This document shows, one piece after another, positions 6,551-14,984 of a DNA stretch of 23,692 nt. Location: IMG/VR virus record IMGVR_UViG_3300010354_000668, positions 1-23,692 of that record; one strand, written 5' to 3'. The stretch's first letter is position 1. Each line of letters opens with the position of its first letter. The notes beneath the pieces are model-generated. The model ran no database searches and was not told the origin of the DNA. It saw nothing but the letters and a program-made list of their open reading frames with translations. Position numbers and translations under genes: made by a program. Source of the stretch: a virus.

Positions 6551-6945
6551 GCAGCCTGCCGGTAGCGGACCAGGCGGATGCGATCACCCAGCACGGATTG
6601 CAGGGTGGATCCCAGAAGGCCGGTGGTGCCGAATGGTGTCCGGGCTTCGACCACTTCGCAGGGCATGGCAGTCTGACCGGCAAAGGTGAGTGTGCCAAGG
6701 GTGCCGGTTTGCACGCGAGCATCAAGGGCAACAGGATTGAGCACATAGCCATCGAACGCATCCCCTTCGATGTTGATGCCCGGCAGATCAGTGGGGCTGA
6801 TGGTGCCCTGGCGCAGGTAGAGGCTGATGGTGACGGTTTCGGTGTTCGCGCGGATGTTGCCCGTTACCGGATCGGTGGTGGTGCCGGTGGTGGGCAGGTT
6901 GAGGGTTGCCGTGGCATTAGCCAGGGCAGTGAGTGCGGAAGCCAT
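6547..6945 (-). CDS. Putative head-closure (stopper)-like neck protein, inverted
   Basis: 132 residues, first gene of a two-gene minus-strand unit. The ATG (6943-6945) is embedded in the minus-strand late motif. The protein is Thr/Gly/Val-rich and beta-predicted: TETVTISLYLRQG, then INIEGDAFDGYVLNPVALD, then VQTGTLGTLTFAGQTAMPCE, ending with FGTTGLLGSTLQSVLGDRI. Such small beta-barrels occur as head-closure or connector proteins next to gp10-like genes, the relation seen here. Family is inferred from fold pattern and neighbour, and no catalytic motif is present. Confidence 0.5.
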   Translation of the reverse strand: MASALTALANATATLNLPTTGTTTDPVTGNIRANTETVTISLYLRQGTISPTDLPGINIEGDAFDGYVLNPVALDARVQTGTLGTLTFAGQTAMPCEVVEARTPFGTTGLLGSTLQSVLGDRIRLVRYRQAA

Positions 6946-6958
6946 GCCCTAGGTTGCC
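6943..6958 (-). promoter_or_regulatory. Late motif copy D-minus, driving the inverted neck genes
   Basis: On the minus strand this reads GGCAACCTAGGGCATG, where the last ATG is the start codon of the neck gene. It abuts the plus-strand copy with zero spacing, giving a near-palindromic divergent promoter region. Its core is identical to copy B at 3682. Orientation of the motif follows orientation of the gene, the best evidence that it is functional. Confidence 0.7.
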
Positions 6959-6974
6959 GGCAAAATAGGGTATG
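6959..6974 (+). promoter_or_regulatory. Late motif copy D-plus, driving the tape measure unit
   Basis: GGCAAAATAGGGTATG, with its last three bases being the tape measure ATG (6972). It differs from the abutting minus copy at three positions (AAA versus CCT-side bases and T versus C), so the pair is conserved by function and is not a perfect palindrome. Confidence 0.7.
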
Positions 6975-8951
6975 GCTGAGACACTGGGCACCGCTGAGCT
7001 GATCCTGACGGCGGATGCCACGCGGCTGCAGGCTGGGTTGAACCAGGCGCAGCGGCAGGCGCAGCAGACCGGCAGGGCGATTGAACAGTCGTTCACGAAG
7101 CCCGGTACGCGGATTGATGGAGCGGCTGCGCAGATCAGAAACGTAGGAGAGGAGGCCAGGCGAGCGAGCGGTGGAATTGGCTCGTTCGGCAGCCAAGTAG
7201 CCGGCCTGGCCAAGGAGATGGGGATTGCCGTATCGGCAACCGGTGCCCTTCTGTATGCCTTCAATCAGATCAAGGCCGCTGATGATGCCGGCGCTGCTGT
7301 GCGCACGCTCGGGGTGGATTCGGAGCAGCTGCGGTCGAAGCTGTCGGACCTCAGCCGCGAACTGGACGGCAGTGTCAGCACCCTGGATCTGCTCAAGGCT
7401 AGCTATGACGTGGCCTCCAGTGGCTTTGCAGATGCTGCGAGCGCAACTGACATCCTGAGGGCCTCGGCAGCTGGCGCAAAAGGCGGCTTTGCGGACATCA
7501 ACGAGGTGGCCAAGGCAACAACCGCCGTGCTCAATGCCTACGGCATGAGTTCCGCTGAGGCTGCCCGCGTGGTGGATGGTTTCGTTCAGGCACAAGCCGA
7601 CGGTGTGCTGACCGTGCGGCAGTATGCGGACAACATCGGTGAGATCGTGTCGGTTGCATCTGCCGCTGGCATCACGATCGAAGAACTGAACGCCGCCATC
7701 GCAACAGCCACCCTGAAGGGTGTGCAGGTGAACCAGGCATTCACCGGCTTTCGGCAGGTCATCAGCAGCATCCTCAAGCCATCCAAGGAAGCCACGGATT
7801 TGGCAACGTCGCTGGGTATTGACTACAGCCTGGCGGGGCTGCAGGCAAAGGGCTTTGCAGGCTTCCTGCAGGACGTGGCAGCCAAGACAGGTGCTGCCGC
7901 AGACAAGACAGCCATCCTGCTTGGCTCGGTCGAAGCACAGGCCGCATTGCAGCCGCTGCTCAATGACCAGCTCGCGAAATACAATGAGCTGCTGGAAAAG
8001 CAGGCCGAGAAAACCGGAGTCGCGGCAAAGGCGTCAAACGTTGCGACTGAGACAATCAGCGGCAACATCACCAAGATTCAGAACAAACTATCGAATCTGG
8101 TGCTCGAATACAGCAGCACCACGAATACAGCACTTGGCGACACGCTGTCGCTGGTCAATGACACGCTGACAGCACTTGAGAAGCTCGGGCGTGCGTTGCC
8201 AAAGGGCCAACAAGGTGGTGCCAGAAATGAAATCCTGCGGTTGATCGGTGCTACTGCCCCTGGTGCTGGCCCTGGAGGCATTGGCACTATTTACGATGTG
8301 GCCAGAGACTTTATCGGAAGGCTGTTCGGCGGAGGCCAACCGCCGCAACAGCAGCAATCGAAGCCGCAGGAAGCACAGCAGGCACAGCAGGCGGGGGGCT
8401 CTGGGACATTCGGCCCGACCAGTGCCGAAAGCGATGCCTTCTGGTCACGGGTGAAAGAACTGCGTCAAAACGACCTGATCATCGCAAAAGAGCAGGTCAA
8501 GATTGCAACCGAGTTGAAGTCACTGGCGGGAGCAGTCCGCAGTGCTGCGCAATCGCTCCTGGAGGCTCGCCAAGGCTTCGCCGGTGCCGTCGGCCAGTCG
8601 TTTGCCATCGCCACCAATGAGCAACGCCTGAGGGCGCGGCAGATCAACGAAGAACGGATCCGTGCAGCGGAGCGGTCCGGCGCGTTTGATCCGGCACGGG
8701 TTGCCACCCGCTACGGCCTGGAGCAGACCGGCGCTGGCCTCAACCTGCAGAGCCTGACCTTCCGCCAACTGGAGCGCCTGGCGGGAGAGGTGGGCACCTT
8801 GGCTGACGCTGAAACCAACCTGCAAACCGCGATGCGAGACAACACCCTCGCCCTGAATCAGCTGGCAAAACGGAGGTGGGAGGTGCAGGTCAACGTCCGC
8901 AACAACGCTAACGGCACCACAGCCGTGGACTATGTGAACAACCTCCGATGA
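6972..8951 (+). CDS. Tail tape measure protein (TP901 family)
   Basis: 659 residues. The N-terminus (GTAELILTADATRLQAGLNQ) and the core at about residues 110-300 match TP901-type tape measures: a SYDVASSGFADAASATDIL helix, ATTAVLNAYGMSSAEAARVV, QYADNIGEIVSVASAAGI and GFRQVISSILKPSKEA. A Gln/Ala-rich linker near residues 455-475 is followed by coiled coil. The protein spans the tail lumen and sets tail length; with the usual ~1.5 A per residue, about 100 nm is expected (inference). The start codon is the ATG at the end of motif D-plus; no Shine-Dalgarno site precedes it. The tail assembly chaperone normally encoded just upstream is missing here and lies at 15100. Confidence 0.9.
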   Translation: MAETLGTAELILTADATRLQAGLNQAQRQAQQTGRAIEQSFTKPGTRIDGAAAQIRNVGEEARRASGGIGSFGSQVAGLAKEMGIAVSATGALLYAFNQIKAADDAGAAVRTLGVDSEQLRSKLSDLSRELDGSVSTLDLLKASYDVASSGFADAASATDILRASAAGAKGGFADINEVAKATTAVLNAYGMSSAEAARVVDGFVQAQADGVLTVRQYADNIGEIVSVASAAGITIEELNAAIATATLKGVQVNQAFTGFRQVISSILKPSKEATDLATSLGIDYSLAGLQAKGFAGFLQDVAAKTGAAADKTAILLGSVEAQAALQPLLNDQLAKYNELLEKQAEKTGVAAKASNVATETISGNITKIQNKLSNLVLEYSSTTNTALGDTLSLVNDTLTALEKLGRALPKGQQGGARNEILRLIGATAPGAGPGGIGTIYDVARDFIGRLFGGGQPPQQQQSKPQEAQQAQQAGGSGTFGPTSAESDAFWSRVKELRQNDLIIAKEQVKIATELKSLAGAVRSAAQSLLEARQGFAGAVGQSFAIATNEQRLRARQINEERIRAAERSGAFDPARVATRYGLEQTGAGLNLQSLTFRQLERLAGEVGTLADAETNLQTAMRDNTLALNQLAKRRWEVQVNVRNNANGTTAVDYVNNLR

Positions 8952-9700
8952 CCGTAACGATCGGCGCCGCGACATTCCCAACCCTCACCGCACAGCCCTA
9001 TGGCTACGAGGGCGAGGCTCGCACTGGCCTGACCGCTCGCCGGTGGGCAGTCTCCGGCCTGCTCACCGCTGCGCAGTGGGCAGCCCTCACCGGTGCCTAT
9101 GACACCTGGCGGGATGCACGCCTGGCCGATGATGACACCCTGCTCACAGCCACGGTCGGCACCACGATCAGCCTCACGGCAACCGGCTTCGGCCAGTCGT
9201 GGTCCGGCATCGCCTGTTGGTTCACCAGTGCCCCATCGGGTGAGCAGATTGGTGCGTTGGTGCAGGCCTCGGTCGAGCTGGTGGATGCCAACCAAGCCCT
9301 CGCGGTACTGCTGCGGGAGCAGGAGAAGAATCGCGAGTCCAGCGAGGCCCTCAGCCGCCCGAGCCTGGGCACCGTCACCGTGGGCACCACCACCCTCACG
9401 CTGATCGAGCCCATGGAGCGGTATCAGGAGGCCCCATCGCCGCAGCTGACTGCAGCAGGGCGGCACTACATCTCCGGCCCGCTGGGTGCCACACAGGTAC
9501 GGCAGATCAATGGCACCACCAATGCCGCCGGATGGTCCGCGATCCGGTCGTGGTATGAAGCGATCGTGCAGACCACACCAGCGGCCGGGACGTGGTTCCC
9601 GATCGGTGATGGCCCATCAGCCTCCGCAGAGGCGATCGTTGACGCTGGCGTGAAGACCACCCGCTACACCGTGTCCCTAACCCTGGCGCTGATCCGATGA
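8948..9700 (+). CDS. Putative distal tail protein
   Basis: 250 residues, start overlapping the tape measure stop (ATGA). The sequence is beta-rich, with two halves that look loosely repeated: VTIGAATFPTL...LTAAQWAALTGAYDTWRD (residues 2-55) and VTVGTTTLTLIEPMERY...NAAGWSAIRSWYEAIVQ (residues about 140-205). Each is followed by a strand-rich segment ending near the junction or C-terminus. Position between tape measure and hub gene is the usual place of the distal tail (Dit-like) ring protein, which caps the tube and anchors the tip. Assignment rests on position and fold pattern, and the duplication is tentative. Confidence 0.55.
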   Translation: MTVTIGAATFPTLTAQPYGYEGEARTGLTARRWAVSGLLTAAQWAALTGAYDTWRDARLADDDTLLTATVGTTISLTATGFGQSWSGIACWFTSAPSGEQIGALVQASVELVDANQALAVLLREQEKNRESSEALSRPSLGTVTVGTTTLTLIEPMERYQEAPSPQLTAAGRHYISGPLGATQVRQINGTTNAAGWSAIRSWYEAIVQTTPAAGTWFPIGDGPSASAEAIVDAGVKTTRYTVSLTLALIR

Positions 9701-11844
9701 CCCTGGACATTCGCGCGAACGTCTATTGCAGCATCGGCCCGATCATCCAGGGCAGCTTCGCTGATGACCACCTGCAGGGCAGCGGGCTGATCAAGACCCG
9801 TGGCAGCGTCGAACTGGCCGGCATCTACCGGCCGGACATCGGGCAGGTCGTGGAGTTCGCGTGGAGCCGTGGTGGCATCGCGGCACGGATCCCCCGCAAG
9901 CTGCGGGTGCTGTCGAGCTTCGCAGACCCGTTCCGGCGCGTCACCACCGTGCAGCTGGGCTGCAAGCTGACGATGTTCGATGACGTCACGCCGAACATCG
10001 GGCTGCGCAATGCGGTGTCTGGTGAGTCTCTGTATGTGACCAGCAGGGTTGCCGGGCGGCGTGCGGAAACCGGCGGCGTGTTCGTGCCCTCGACCGAGGT
10101 GCCCACTGAACTGGCCGAGGTTGCCGCACTGGCCAAGGAATACCAGTACCTGCAGCGATTCGTCGCAGTGCCGATGACCGCAGCCGGCATCGTGCGGTAC
10201 CTGTGCGACTACATGAAGATCACGATCGCCAATGACATCCCACTGCAGAACACCTACACCAAGCTGCGTGAGATCGACCTCACCGGTGGCATCCTCCCCG
10301 TGCTGTCTGATCTGCTGGTGTCAGAGTCCTACGTCGGGTTTCTGAATGAACGCGAGCGGCTGGTGATCCGCTCCCTGGACACTGACACCGGCACTGGCCC
10401 GGTGGTGGATGCTGACACGATCATCGACCTCTCGCCTATCGGTGTGGGCAACCGTCCGGGTGAGGCAGTGGTGGTGGCCTATACCACGACCCGCCGGATC
10501 GCACGGACCGCTGATCTGGAGGTTGACTACGATCCGGCCAACCCGATCACCAATGAACAGCTGCCGGACCCTGGCGCACCGGCGCCGCCCGCTCCACCGG
10601 CCAACCCCGTGGATCCGTTGGAGGATGTGAGCGGCTGGCGGGAGGATCGCACCGTTGGGTTCCCGGTCAGTGTGCCGATCAACTACACCACCACCGCAGG
10701 CGATGAGGTGACAGTGACGTACAGCTACAAGCCGCTGTCAGTGTCGGTGACTGAGTATCTGAACGGCAAACAGACCAAAACAGTGCAGACCAGCAGCAAG
10801 CCGCTCTGGGCTGCAGCACCGGCCTATACGGCGCAACGACTGGCGGCAGGCCTGGGCACCAGCAGTGCGGATTGCGTCACACGGTCGGAGAGCTCCTACA
10901 TCTACGACGAACAGGGCCGGCAGCTGCGGATGGTGACCCGAGAGTACGAATCAGAGGCTGAGATTGCCGGCGGTCTGTCGCTGCAGTTCGTCTTTGAGGA
11001 CATCGACGGTGGCGGTAGCGTGACGCTGACCAATGCCGAAGTGCAGACCAGCGAGACAATCGTCGAAAAGTTCTACGCCGGCAACTTCGAGAAGACGGTT
11101 ACGGCACGCTACGTCCACTGGGCCAAGACCCAGGCCGGTCAGCAGAACAGCAGTGAGTCACGACTGACCTTCCAGACCGCAGCTCGCACGCAGGCATACG
11201 TCAGCCAAATCGCTACGGCCACGCTGGTGGCTGATGGCCTTGAGGTGCAGACCACCCTGACCAGTCCTGAGAACCAGGTTGATGCCACGGCCGTGCAGAC
11301 CGAAACCGGCCGTGACCAGCCGTCACCGGTTGACCTAGAGCGCCGGGCCTACGGCAAGCCTGCTGCAACCGAGAAGTACAGCCGCAATGAGTTCAACGTC
11401 GAAGTGGTGCAGGAAACCGCGAACATTCTCTACCGCTACGGCTCAGTGGATGCCGACCGCGTGATCAGGCTGAGTCTGCCGTATGCGGATGATGCGGCAT
11501 TCACGCCGACCAATGAGTTCTCGATCAGTGGCGGCACCGGCACCGGCGCATCGTCGGTCGGCATTGCATACATGCCCACCAACTGGACCCCGAAGCTATC
11601 GCGGGTGCAGGAGCAGGCATTGCAGTTCGGCCGGGTGCAGAATCGCCTGCTGATCGGCAACCGCCAAGGCGTGAGCCTGCAGCTGCCGGCTGAGCTGCTG
11701 CCATCGAAGCCGTTTGATCCGCTCTACATTAAGGCCGACAATCTGACCGGTCAGTATCGGGTGAACGCTGCATCATGGACCTTCAGCCGTGATGGCATCG
11801 TGGCATCTGTTGATGCACTCTTCTGGGGAGGTGTTGGATCATGA
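9697..11844 (+). CDS. Tail hub / tip protein
   Basis: 715 residues, ATGA-overlapped with the previous gene. The N-terminal ~260 residues contain strands typical of gp27-like hubs: DIGQVVEFAWSRGGIAARIP, then VTTVQLGCKLTMFDDVTP, then AGIVRYLCDYMKITIANDIP, then GFLNERERLVIRSLD. A proline-rich linker (PGAPAPPAPPANPVDP) near residues 290-310 leads into a large beta-rich section with repeated TYSYKPLSVSV-type strands. This is the usual layout of a siphophage hub attached below the distal tail ring. No lysozyme or peptidase signature was seen in the C-terminal part. Confidence 0.65.
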   Translation: MTLDIRANVYCSIGPIIQGSFADDHLQGSGLIKTRGSVELAGIYRPDIGQVVEFAWSRGGIAARIPRKLRVLSSFADPFRRVTTVQLGCKLTMFDDVTPNIGLRNAVSGESLYVTSRVAGRRAETGGVFVPSTEVPTELAEVAALAKEYQYLQRFVAVPMTAAGIVRYLCDYMKITIANDIPLQNTYTKLREIDLTGGILPVLSDLLVSESYVGFLNERERLVIRSLDTDTGTGPVVDADTIIDLSPIGVGNRPGEAVVVAYTTTRRIARTADLEVDYDPANPITNEQLPDPGAPAPPAPPANPVDPLEDVSGWREDRTVGFPVSVPINYTTTAGDEVTVTYSYKPLSVSVTEYLNGKQTKTVQTSSKPLWAAAPAYTAQRLAAGLGTSSADCVTRSESSYIYDEQGRQLRMVTREYESEAEIAGGLSLQFVFEDIDGGGSVTLTNAEVQTSETIVEKFYAGNFEKTVTARYVHWAKTQAGQQNSSESRLTFQTAARTQAYVSQIATATLVADGLEVQTTLTSPENQVDATAVQTETGRDQPSPVDLERRAYGKPAATEKYSRNEFNVEVVQETANILYRYGSVDADRVIRLSLPYADDAAFTPTNEFSISGGTGTGASSVGIAYMPTNWTPKLSRVQEQALQFGRVQNRLLIGNRQGVSLQLPAELLPSKPFDPLYIKADNLTGQYRVNAASWTFSRDGIVASVDALFWGGVGS

Positions 11845-13193
11845 CCTATAGCCTGTCATGCGCTGCTGGTGCGCTGGCGATCACCGGCCAAGCTGCCCGC
11901 CGCGGTGCATCATCGTTCTGCGCGATCAATACCACGGCCCTATGGTTCCCGGTGGCACCGGGCACCACGAGTCTGCCAGCGGCACCGGCAGAAGTAGTCA
12001 ACGCCACGCCTGCAGCAGCCAACCAGGCCAGCCTGCCGCCGGACTGGAACGATAACGCCCCGGACCTCTGCTACCTGTTTCAGGACATCCTGCCGGTGGA
12101 TGTGCCGCCGGTGTTCCCGGTTGAGCTGACCGTTGACTATGTGCTGCCGCCGTTCCTCGAAACGGTGGAGGTGGTTGGCATCGTCAAGACCAAGCTGGTG
12201 GTAAGCGACCTGCCCTATGCGCTCACTCTGCCCGGCGAGAGCGTGGTTGCCGTCACCCGCACAGCGCTGTCGGTGATCGATTACAGCATGACGGCCGATG
12301 CGGGCAGCCTGGCGGTTGATGGCCAGGCCGTGGACATGCGGCAGGGCTGGGCACTGGCTGCCGGCACCGGTGCGCTGGTGATCACCGGGCAGGATGTGGG
12401 CACGGTGCTGTATCCCACGGCCGTGCTCAGTGCAGCGGCAGGCACCCTGGCAATCACCGGGCAGGAGGCCGGGCCGTTCCTGCTGGTCGCTGATGCTGGC
12501 ACCGTGGCGATCACAGGCCAGGCCGCAACGCTAGGCGATTCGGATCCGCTATTCGCTGATGTGCGCATCCTGGCGCACATGGACGGCAGCGGCACCAGCT
12601 ACACCGATTCCAGCAGCTATGCCAACACCATCACCGCCTATGGCAGCGCGACGCAAAGCGGCAGCCAGGTCAAGTTCGGTGCCGGCGCAACCGACCTCCC
12701 CGATGGTCTCGGCGTGCTCTACATGAACAACACCGCCACAGCACTGGGCACCGGCAACTGGAGTATTGAGCTATGGGCACGACGCACCAGCAGCACCGGC
12801 ACATCGCGGCGGATTGTCACGCTGCCGGTCAATACATCGTCGTTCGTCTACCTTGGCATGGATTCAACCGGTGCCCTGAACTGGTCTGGCTTCCTGTCAC
12901 TGTCGGGTGCCACGATGTCGCTCAACACCTGGCACTACATCCTGATCGTGAACGAGGCCGATGAGATCACGGTATGGCTTGACAGCACAGAACTGGTGGC
13001 AACCGGCAGCTATGGGCCGGAACCGATCACCGGTAACTATGACTTCAACAATGGCGTCTACATCGGCCAGGGCAACCTGACCAGTGGCTTTAATGCAAGC
13101 ATCGGCTTCATCGGCCAGGTGGATGAACTGCGGATCACGAAGGCCGTCCGCACTGGCGGCACAGTGCCGAGCGCAGCATTCCCGAACCAGTGA
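11841..13193 (+). CDS. Tail-tip protein with ITGQ repeats and LamG domain
   Basis: 450 residues, overlapping the hub gene by 4 nt. The N-terminal ~230 residues carry short repeats with core (L/V)AITGQ: one near residue 10 and four spaced about 20 residues apart between about 150 and 233. Residues about 235-450 are a LamG/concanavalin-like jelly roll: ILAHMDGSGTSYTDSSSYAN, then NWSIELWARRTSS, then NTWHYILIVNEADEITVWLD, then the end motif GFIGQVDELRITKAVR. This domain binds glycans or other surface ligands and suggests host recognition. A second, different LamG protein lies at 18099. The gene ends 2 bp before motif copy E. Confidence 0.75.
   Translation: MTYSLSCAAGALAITGQAARRGASSFCAINTTALWFPVAPGTTSLPAAPAEVVNATPAAANQASLPPDWNDNAPDLCYLFQDILPVDVPPVFPVELTVDYVLPPFLETVEVVGIVKTKLVVSDLPYALTLPGESVVAVTRTALSVIDYSMTADAGSLAVDGQAVDMRQGWALAAGTGALVITGQDVGTVLYPTAVLSAAAGTLAITGQEAGPFLLVADAGTVAITGQAATLGDSDPLFADVRILAHMDGSGTSYTDSSSYANTITAYGSATQSGSQVKFGAGATDLPDGLGVLYMNNTATALGTGNWSIELWARRTSSTGTSRRIVTLPVNTSSFVYLGMDSTGALNWSGFLSLSGATMSLNTWHYILIVNEADEITVWLDSTELVATGSYGPEPITGNYDFNNGVYIGQGNLTSGFNASIGFIGQVDELRITKAVRTGGTVPSAAFPNQ
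12294..12540 (+). repeat. Four tandem ITGQ-type repeats in the tail-tip gene
   Basis: Within the tail-tip protein, units of roughly 20 residues with core A-G-[ST/T]-L-A-[IV]-[TD]-G-Q recur: AGSLAVDGQA, TGALVITGQD, AGTLAITGQE and AGTVAITGQA. A fifth lies at the N-terminus (AGALAITGQA). At DNA level the units share GGCA...CTGG...ATCAC[CA]GG[CG]CAGG. They may form stacked beta units on a tail fibre shaft. Confidence 0.6.
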
Positions 13194-13194
13194 C

Positions 13195-13209
13195 GGCAAG
13201 CTAGGGGCA
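13195..13209 (+). promoter_or_regulatory. Late motif copy E, upstream of tail accessory unit
   Basis: GGCAAGCTAGGGGCA lies just after the tail-tip stop and 14 bp before the next ATG (13223). It keeps GGCAA, TAGGGG and a preceding GTGAC, but has CACGAG in place of CATG, so the unit starts at the downstream ATG. No Shine-Dalgarno site precedes that ATG. Confidence 0.6.
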
Positions 13210-13222
13210 CGAGTGAGCACCC

Positions 13223-13651
13223 ATGGCGACCTACAACAAGTTCCACCAGTTCCCGGAGGATCTGGCGAAGAAAATCCACAACCTCAGCGCGGACAGCCTG
13301 AAGGTCTACCTGAGCAACAGCACCCCGTCCGCGAGCGATGATGCCGTCAAAGCCGACCTGGCCGAGATCAGCACCGGCAACGGTTACAGCGGACCGCTGG
13401 CAATCACGATCACCAGCTGTGAGCAGACCGGCGGCACCCTCAAGCTGATCCTGGCCGACCCGGCACTGATTACCGCGAGCGGTGGCAGCATTGGCCCGTT
13501 TCGGTATGTGGTGCTGTTCAACGACACCCCGACCAGCCCAGCAGATCCGCTGATTGCCTGGTGGGATTACGGCTCGGCATTTACGCTGGCCGATACGCAG
13601 ACCTTCCAGATTGACTTCAGCGCCGCCAATGGCGTCCTGACGATCGCCTGA
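13223..13651 (+). CDS. Tail-region structural protein, unknown exact role
   Basis: 142 residues. The opening YNKFHQFPEDLAKKIHNLSADSLKVYLSNSTPSA, followed by KADLAEISTGNGYSG and a beta-rich remainder ending FQIDFSAANGVLTIA, matches a widespread family of small phage virion proteins in tail modules whose function is not established. The middle holds FRYVVLFNDTPTSPADPLIAWWDYG. It is the first gene of the unit after motif copy E and is followed 3 bp later by a structurally similar beta protein. Confidence 0.7.
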   Translation: MATYNKFHQFPEDLAKKIHNLSADSLKVYLSNSTPSASDDAVKADLAEISTGNGYSGPLAITITSCEQTGGTLKLILADPALITASGGSIGPFRYVVLFNDTPTSPADPLIAWWDYGSAFTLADTQTFQIDFSAANGVLTIA

Positions 13652-13654
13652 CCC

Positions 13655-14068
13655 ATGGCCATCACCATCACGATCAGCCAGAAGGAACTGCAACGGCAGG
13701 CGGCACTGGCACTGGAGGGCGAGGCCTATGAGGTGTTCCTGGCGTTCAATGACACCACCGGCCTGACGGCTGAGAGCACCTACTCGGCATGGCAGGCGGA
13801 GGAGATCACCGGCGATGCCAGCTATGCCCCGGTCACCGGCACCCTGGCAACCGGTGCCTACGACGCGGGCGATGCACGGTATGAGCTGCCTGCCGTGACT
13901 GCGACATTTACCGCCGCAGCGGCCGGCACCGGCTACACCTACGACACGGTGTGCATCAGGATCGCGACCGAGACCTACCTGTACGGGATCATCACCGAAT
14001 CGCCTGCAGTGCAGCTGGCACCAGGGCAATCGAAGACGTACACCATCCAGCTGGCACAGGATGACTGA
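13655..14068 (+). CDS. Tail-region beta-rich protein, unknown role
   Basis: 137 residues, starting 3 bp after the previous gene with no Shine-Dalgarno site. It opens ITISQKELQRQAALALEGEAY and then shows repeated beta stretches (YEVFLAFNDTTGLTAESTY, TGYTYDTVCIRIATETYL, VQLAPGQSKTYTIQLAQ). The EVFLAFND start and the C-terminal strands resemble the preceding gene's fold, so the two may be diverged duplicates that associate at the tail tip. No enzymatic motif is visible. Confidence 0.6.
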   Translation: MAITITISQKELQRQAALALEGEAYEVFLAFNDTTGLTAESTYSAWQAEEITGDASYAPVTGTLATGAYDAGDARYELPAVTATFTAAAAGTGYTYDTVCIRIATETYLYGIITESPAVQLAPGQSKTYTIQLAQDD

Positions 14069-14984
14069 CACCCGGATCACGGTTGATGTCAGCACAGAGG
14101 CCCTACTGCAGCGTGCGCGGCAACAGCAGGCACAGAGCCGACAGGCCGTGATCCAGCAGGAGGAGGAGAAGCGCGAGAAGGCCCGCCAGCAGCGCGAAGC
14201 GCAGAAGGCCGGCCGTGGTGGTGTGCCGGGCCAGAGCAGGCTGCAGGGCCGCAGCAGGGCACCGCAGACGGGCAGCAAGCGGCGGGAGGTGGCGGCTGGG
14301 TATGTGGTGGATCAGATCCTCTGCATCGCCCTGTACCCGCGAACATCCGGCCTGACCATCACACCAACAGCCGAAGGCGTGCCTTATGCGTTCTTTACGC
14401 CCGAAACCATTGCAGGATGGTGGAAGCTGTTCAATGCCAAGCATCACAGCTCCAGGCGCATCGTTGCATACATGGACACGGTTCCATTCGATGAAGACGA
14501 TCCTAGCCAAACCTTCTTTGACGGCAATTTTGAGAACAGCCGTATTTACATGACGACTCAGTTCGGCATCATAGGGCCGGGGTTCGTGGTCCCTAGCGGC
14601 GATCTGTTTATTGACTTTCCGGCACCTTACGCACGCCTGAAGCGTTTCAGCAATGACCCCAAGTACACACCTGGAGCGGAAACTAATCCAGGTTACTCCG
14701 ATGCGCTGATAGAGCAGGTGCTGGCCAAAGAGCTTGCCGGCGTGCGCAAAATAATCATGACGGCTTTCCGGCCTGGCGAGACCGAGCCTGTTGAGTGGTC
14801 AGAAAATACAAGCGTTGCCAAGTTTGTGAGATGGTGCGCCGACAACAAAAAGATCCTGAGAGGCTGTGAGTACAAAGATCTTTCCGGTTACACCACCGGC
14901 AGTGGCACTGGTGCCTACAACTACATCAACTGTTTTGACCGTCCATTCAGCTCTTATCCCCTCCTGCTGCCTCCTGTGTCATGA
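14061..14984 (+). CDS. Putative tail fibre / host-interaction protein, mosaic
   Basis: 307 residues, overlapping the previous gene by 8 nt. Residues 1-75 are a charged, Gln/Arg/Glu-rich helix (QQEEEKREKARQQREAQK), a probable coiled coil or attachment segment; this part is GC-rich like its neighbours. From about residue 100 (14360 on) the DNA is clearly more AT-rich, with codons such as AAA, ATA, AAT and TTT that are rare nearby. This part encodes an aromatic-rich globular domain (GVPYAFFTPETIAGWWKLF, HHSSRRIVAYMDT, DLFIDFPAPYARLKRF). The DVSTEALLQRARQQQ start plus a swapped C-terminal domain is typical of receptor-binding modules. Family not recognised. Confidence 0.6.
   Translation: MTDTRITVDVSTEALLQRARQQQAQSRQAVIQQEEEKREKARQQREAQKAGRGGVPGQSRLQGRSRAPQTGSKRREVAAGYVVDQILCIALYPRTSGLTITPTAEGVPYAFFTPETIAGWWKLFNAKHHSSRRIVAYMDTVPFDEDDPSQTFFDGNFENSRIYMTTQFGIIGPGFVVPSGDLFIDFPAPYARLKRFSNDPKYTPGAETNPGYSDALIEQVLAKELAGVRKIIMTAFRPGETEPVEWSENTSVAKFVRWCADNKKILRGCEYKDLSGYTTGSGTGAYNYINCFDRPFSSYPLLLPPVS

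Noticed and set aside
6964-6971. Late motif as a T7-type single-subunit polymerase promoter because of AATAGGG
   Set aside because: The TAGGG similarity is short, the conserved upstream bases of T7-type promoters are absent, and no phage polymerase gene is in the window; not excluded by sequence outside it.
13058-14278. Minus-strand ORF of 406 codons
   Set aside because: It covers several well-supported plus-strand genes, starts and ends without regard to them, and reads as low-complexity Arg/Cys/Gly-rich sequence.
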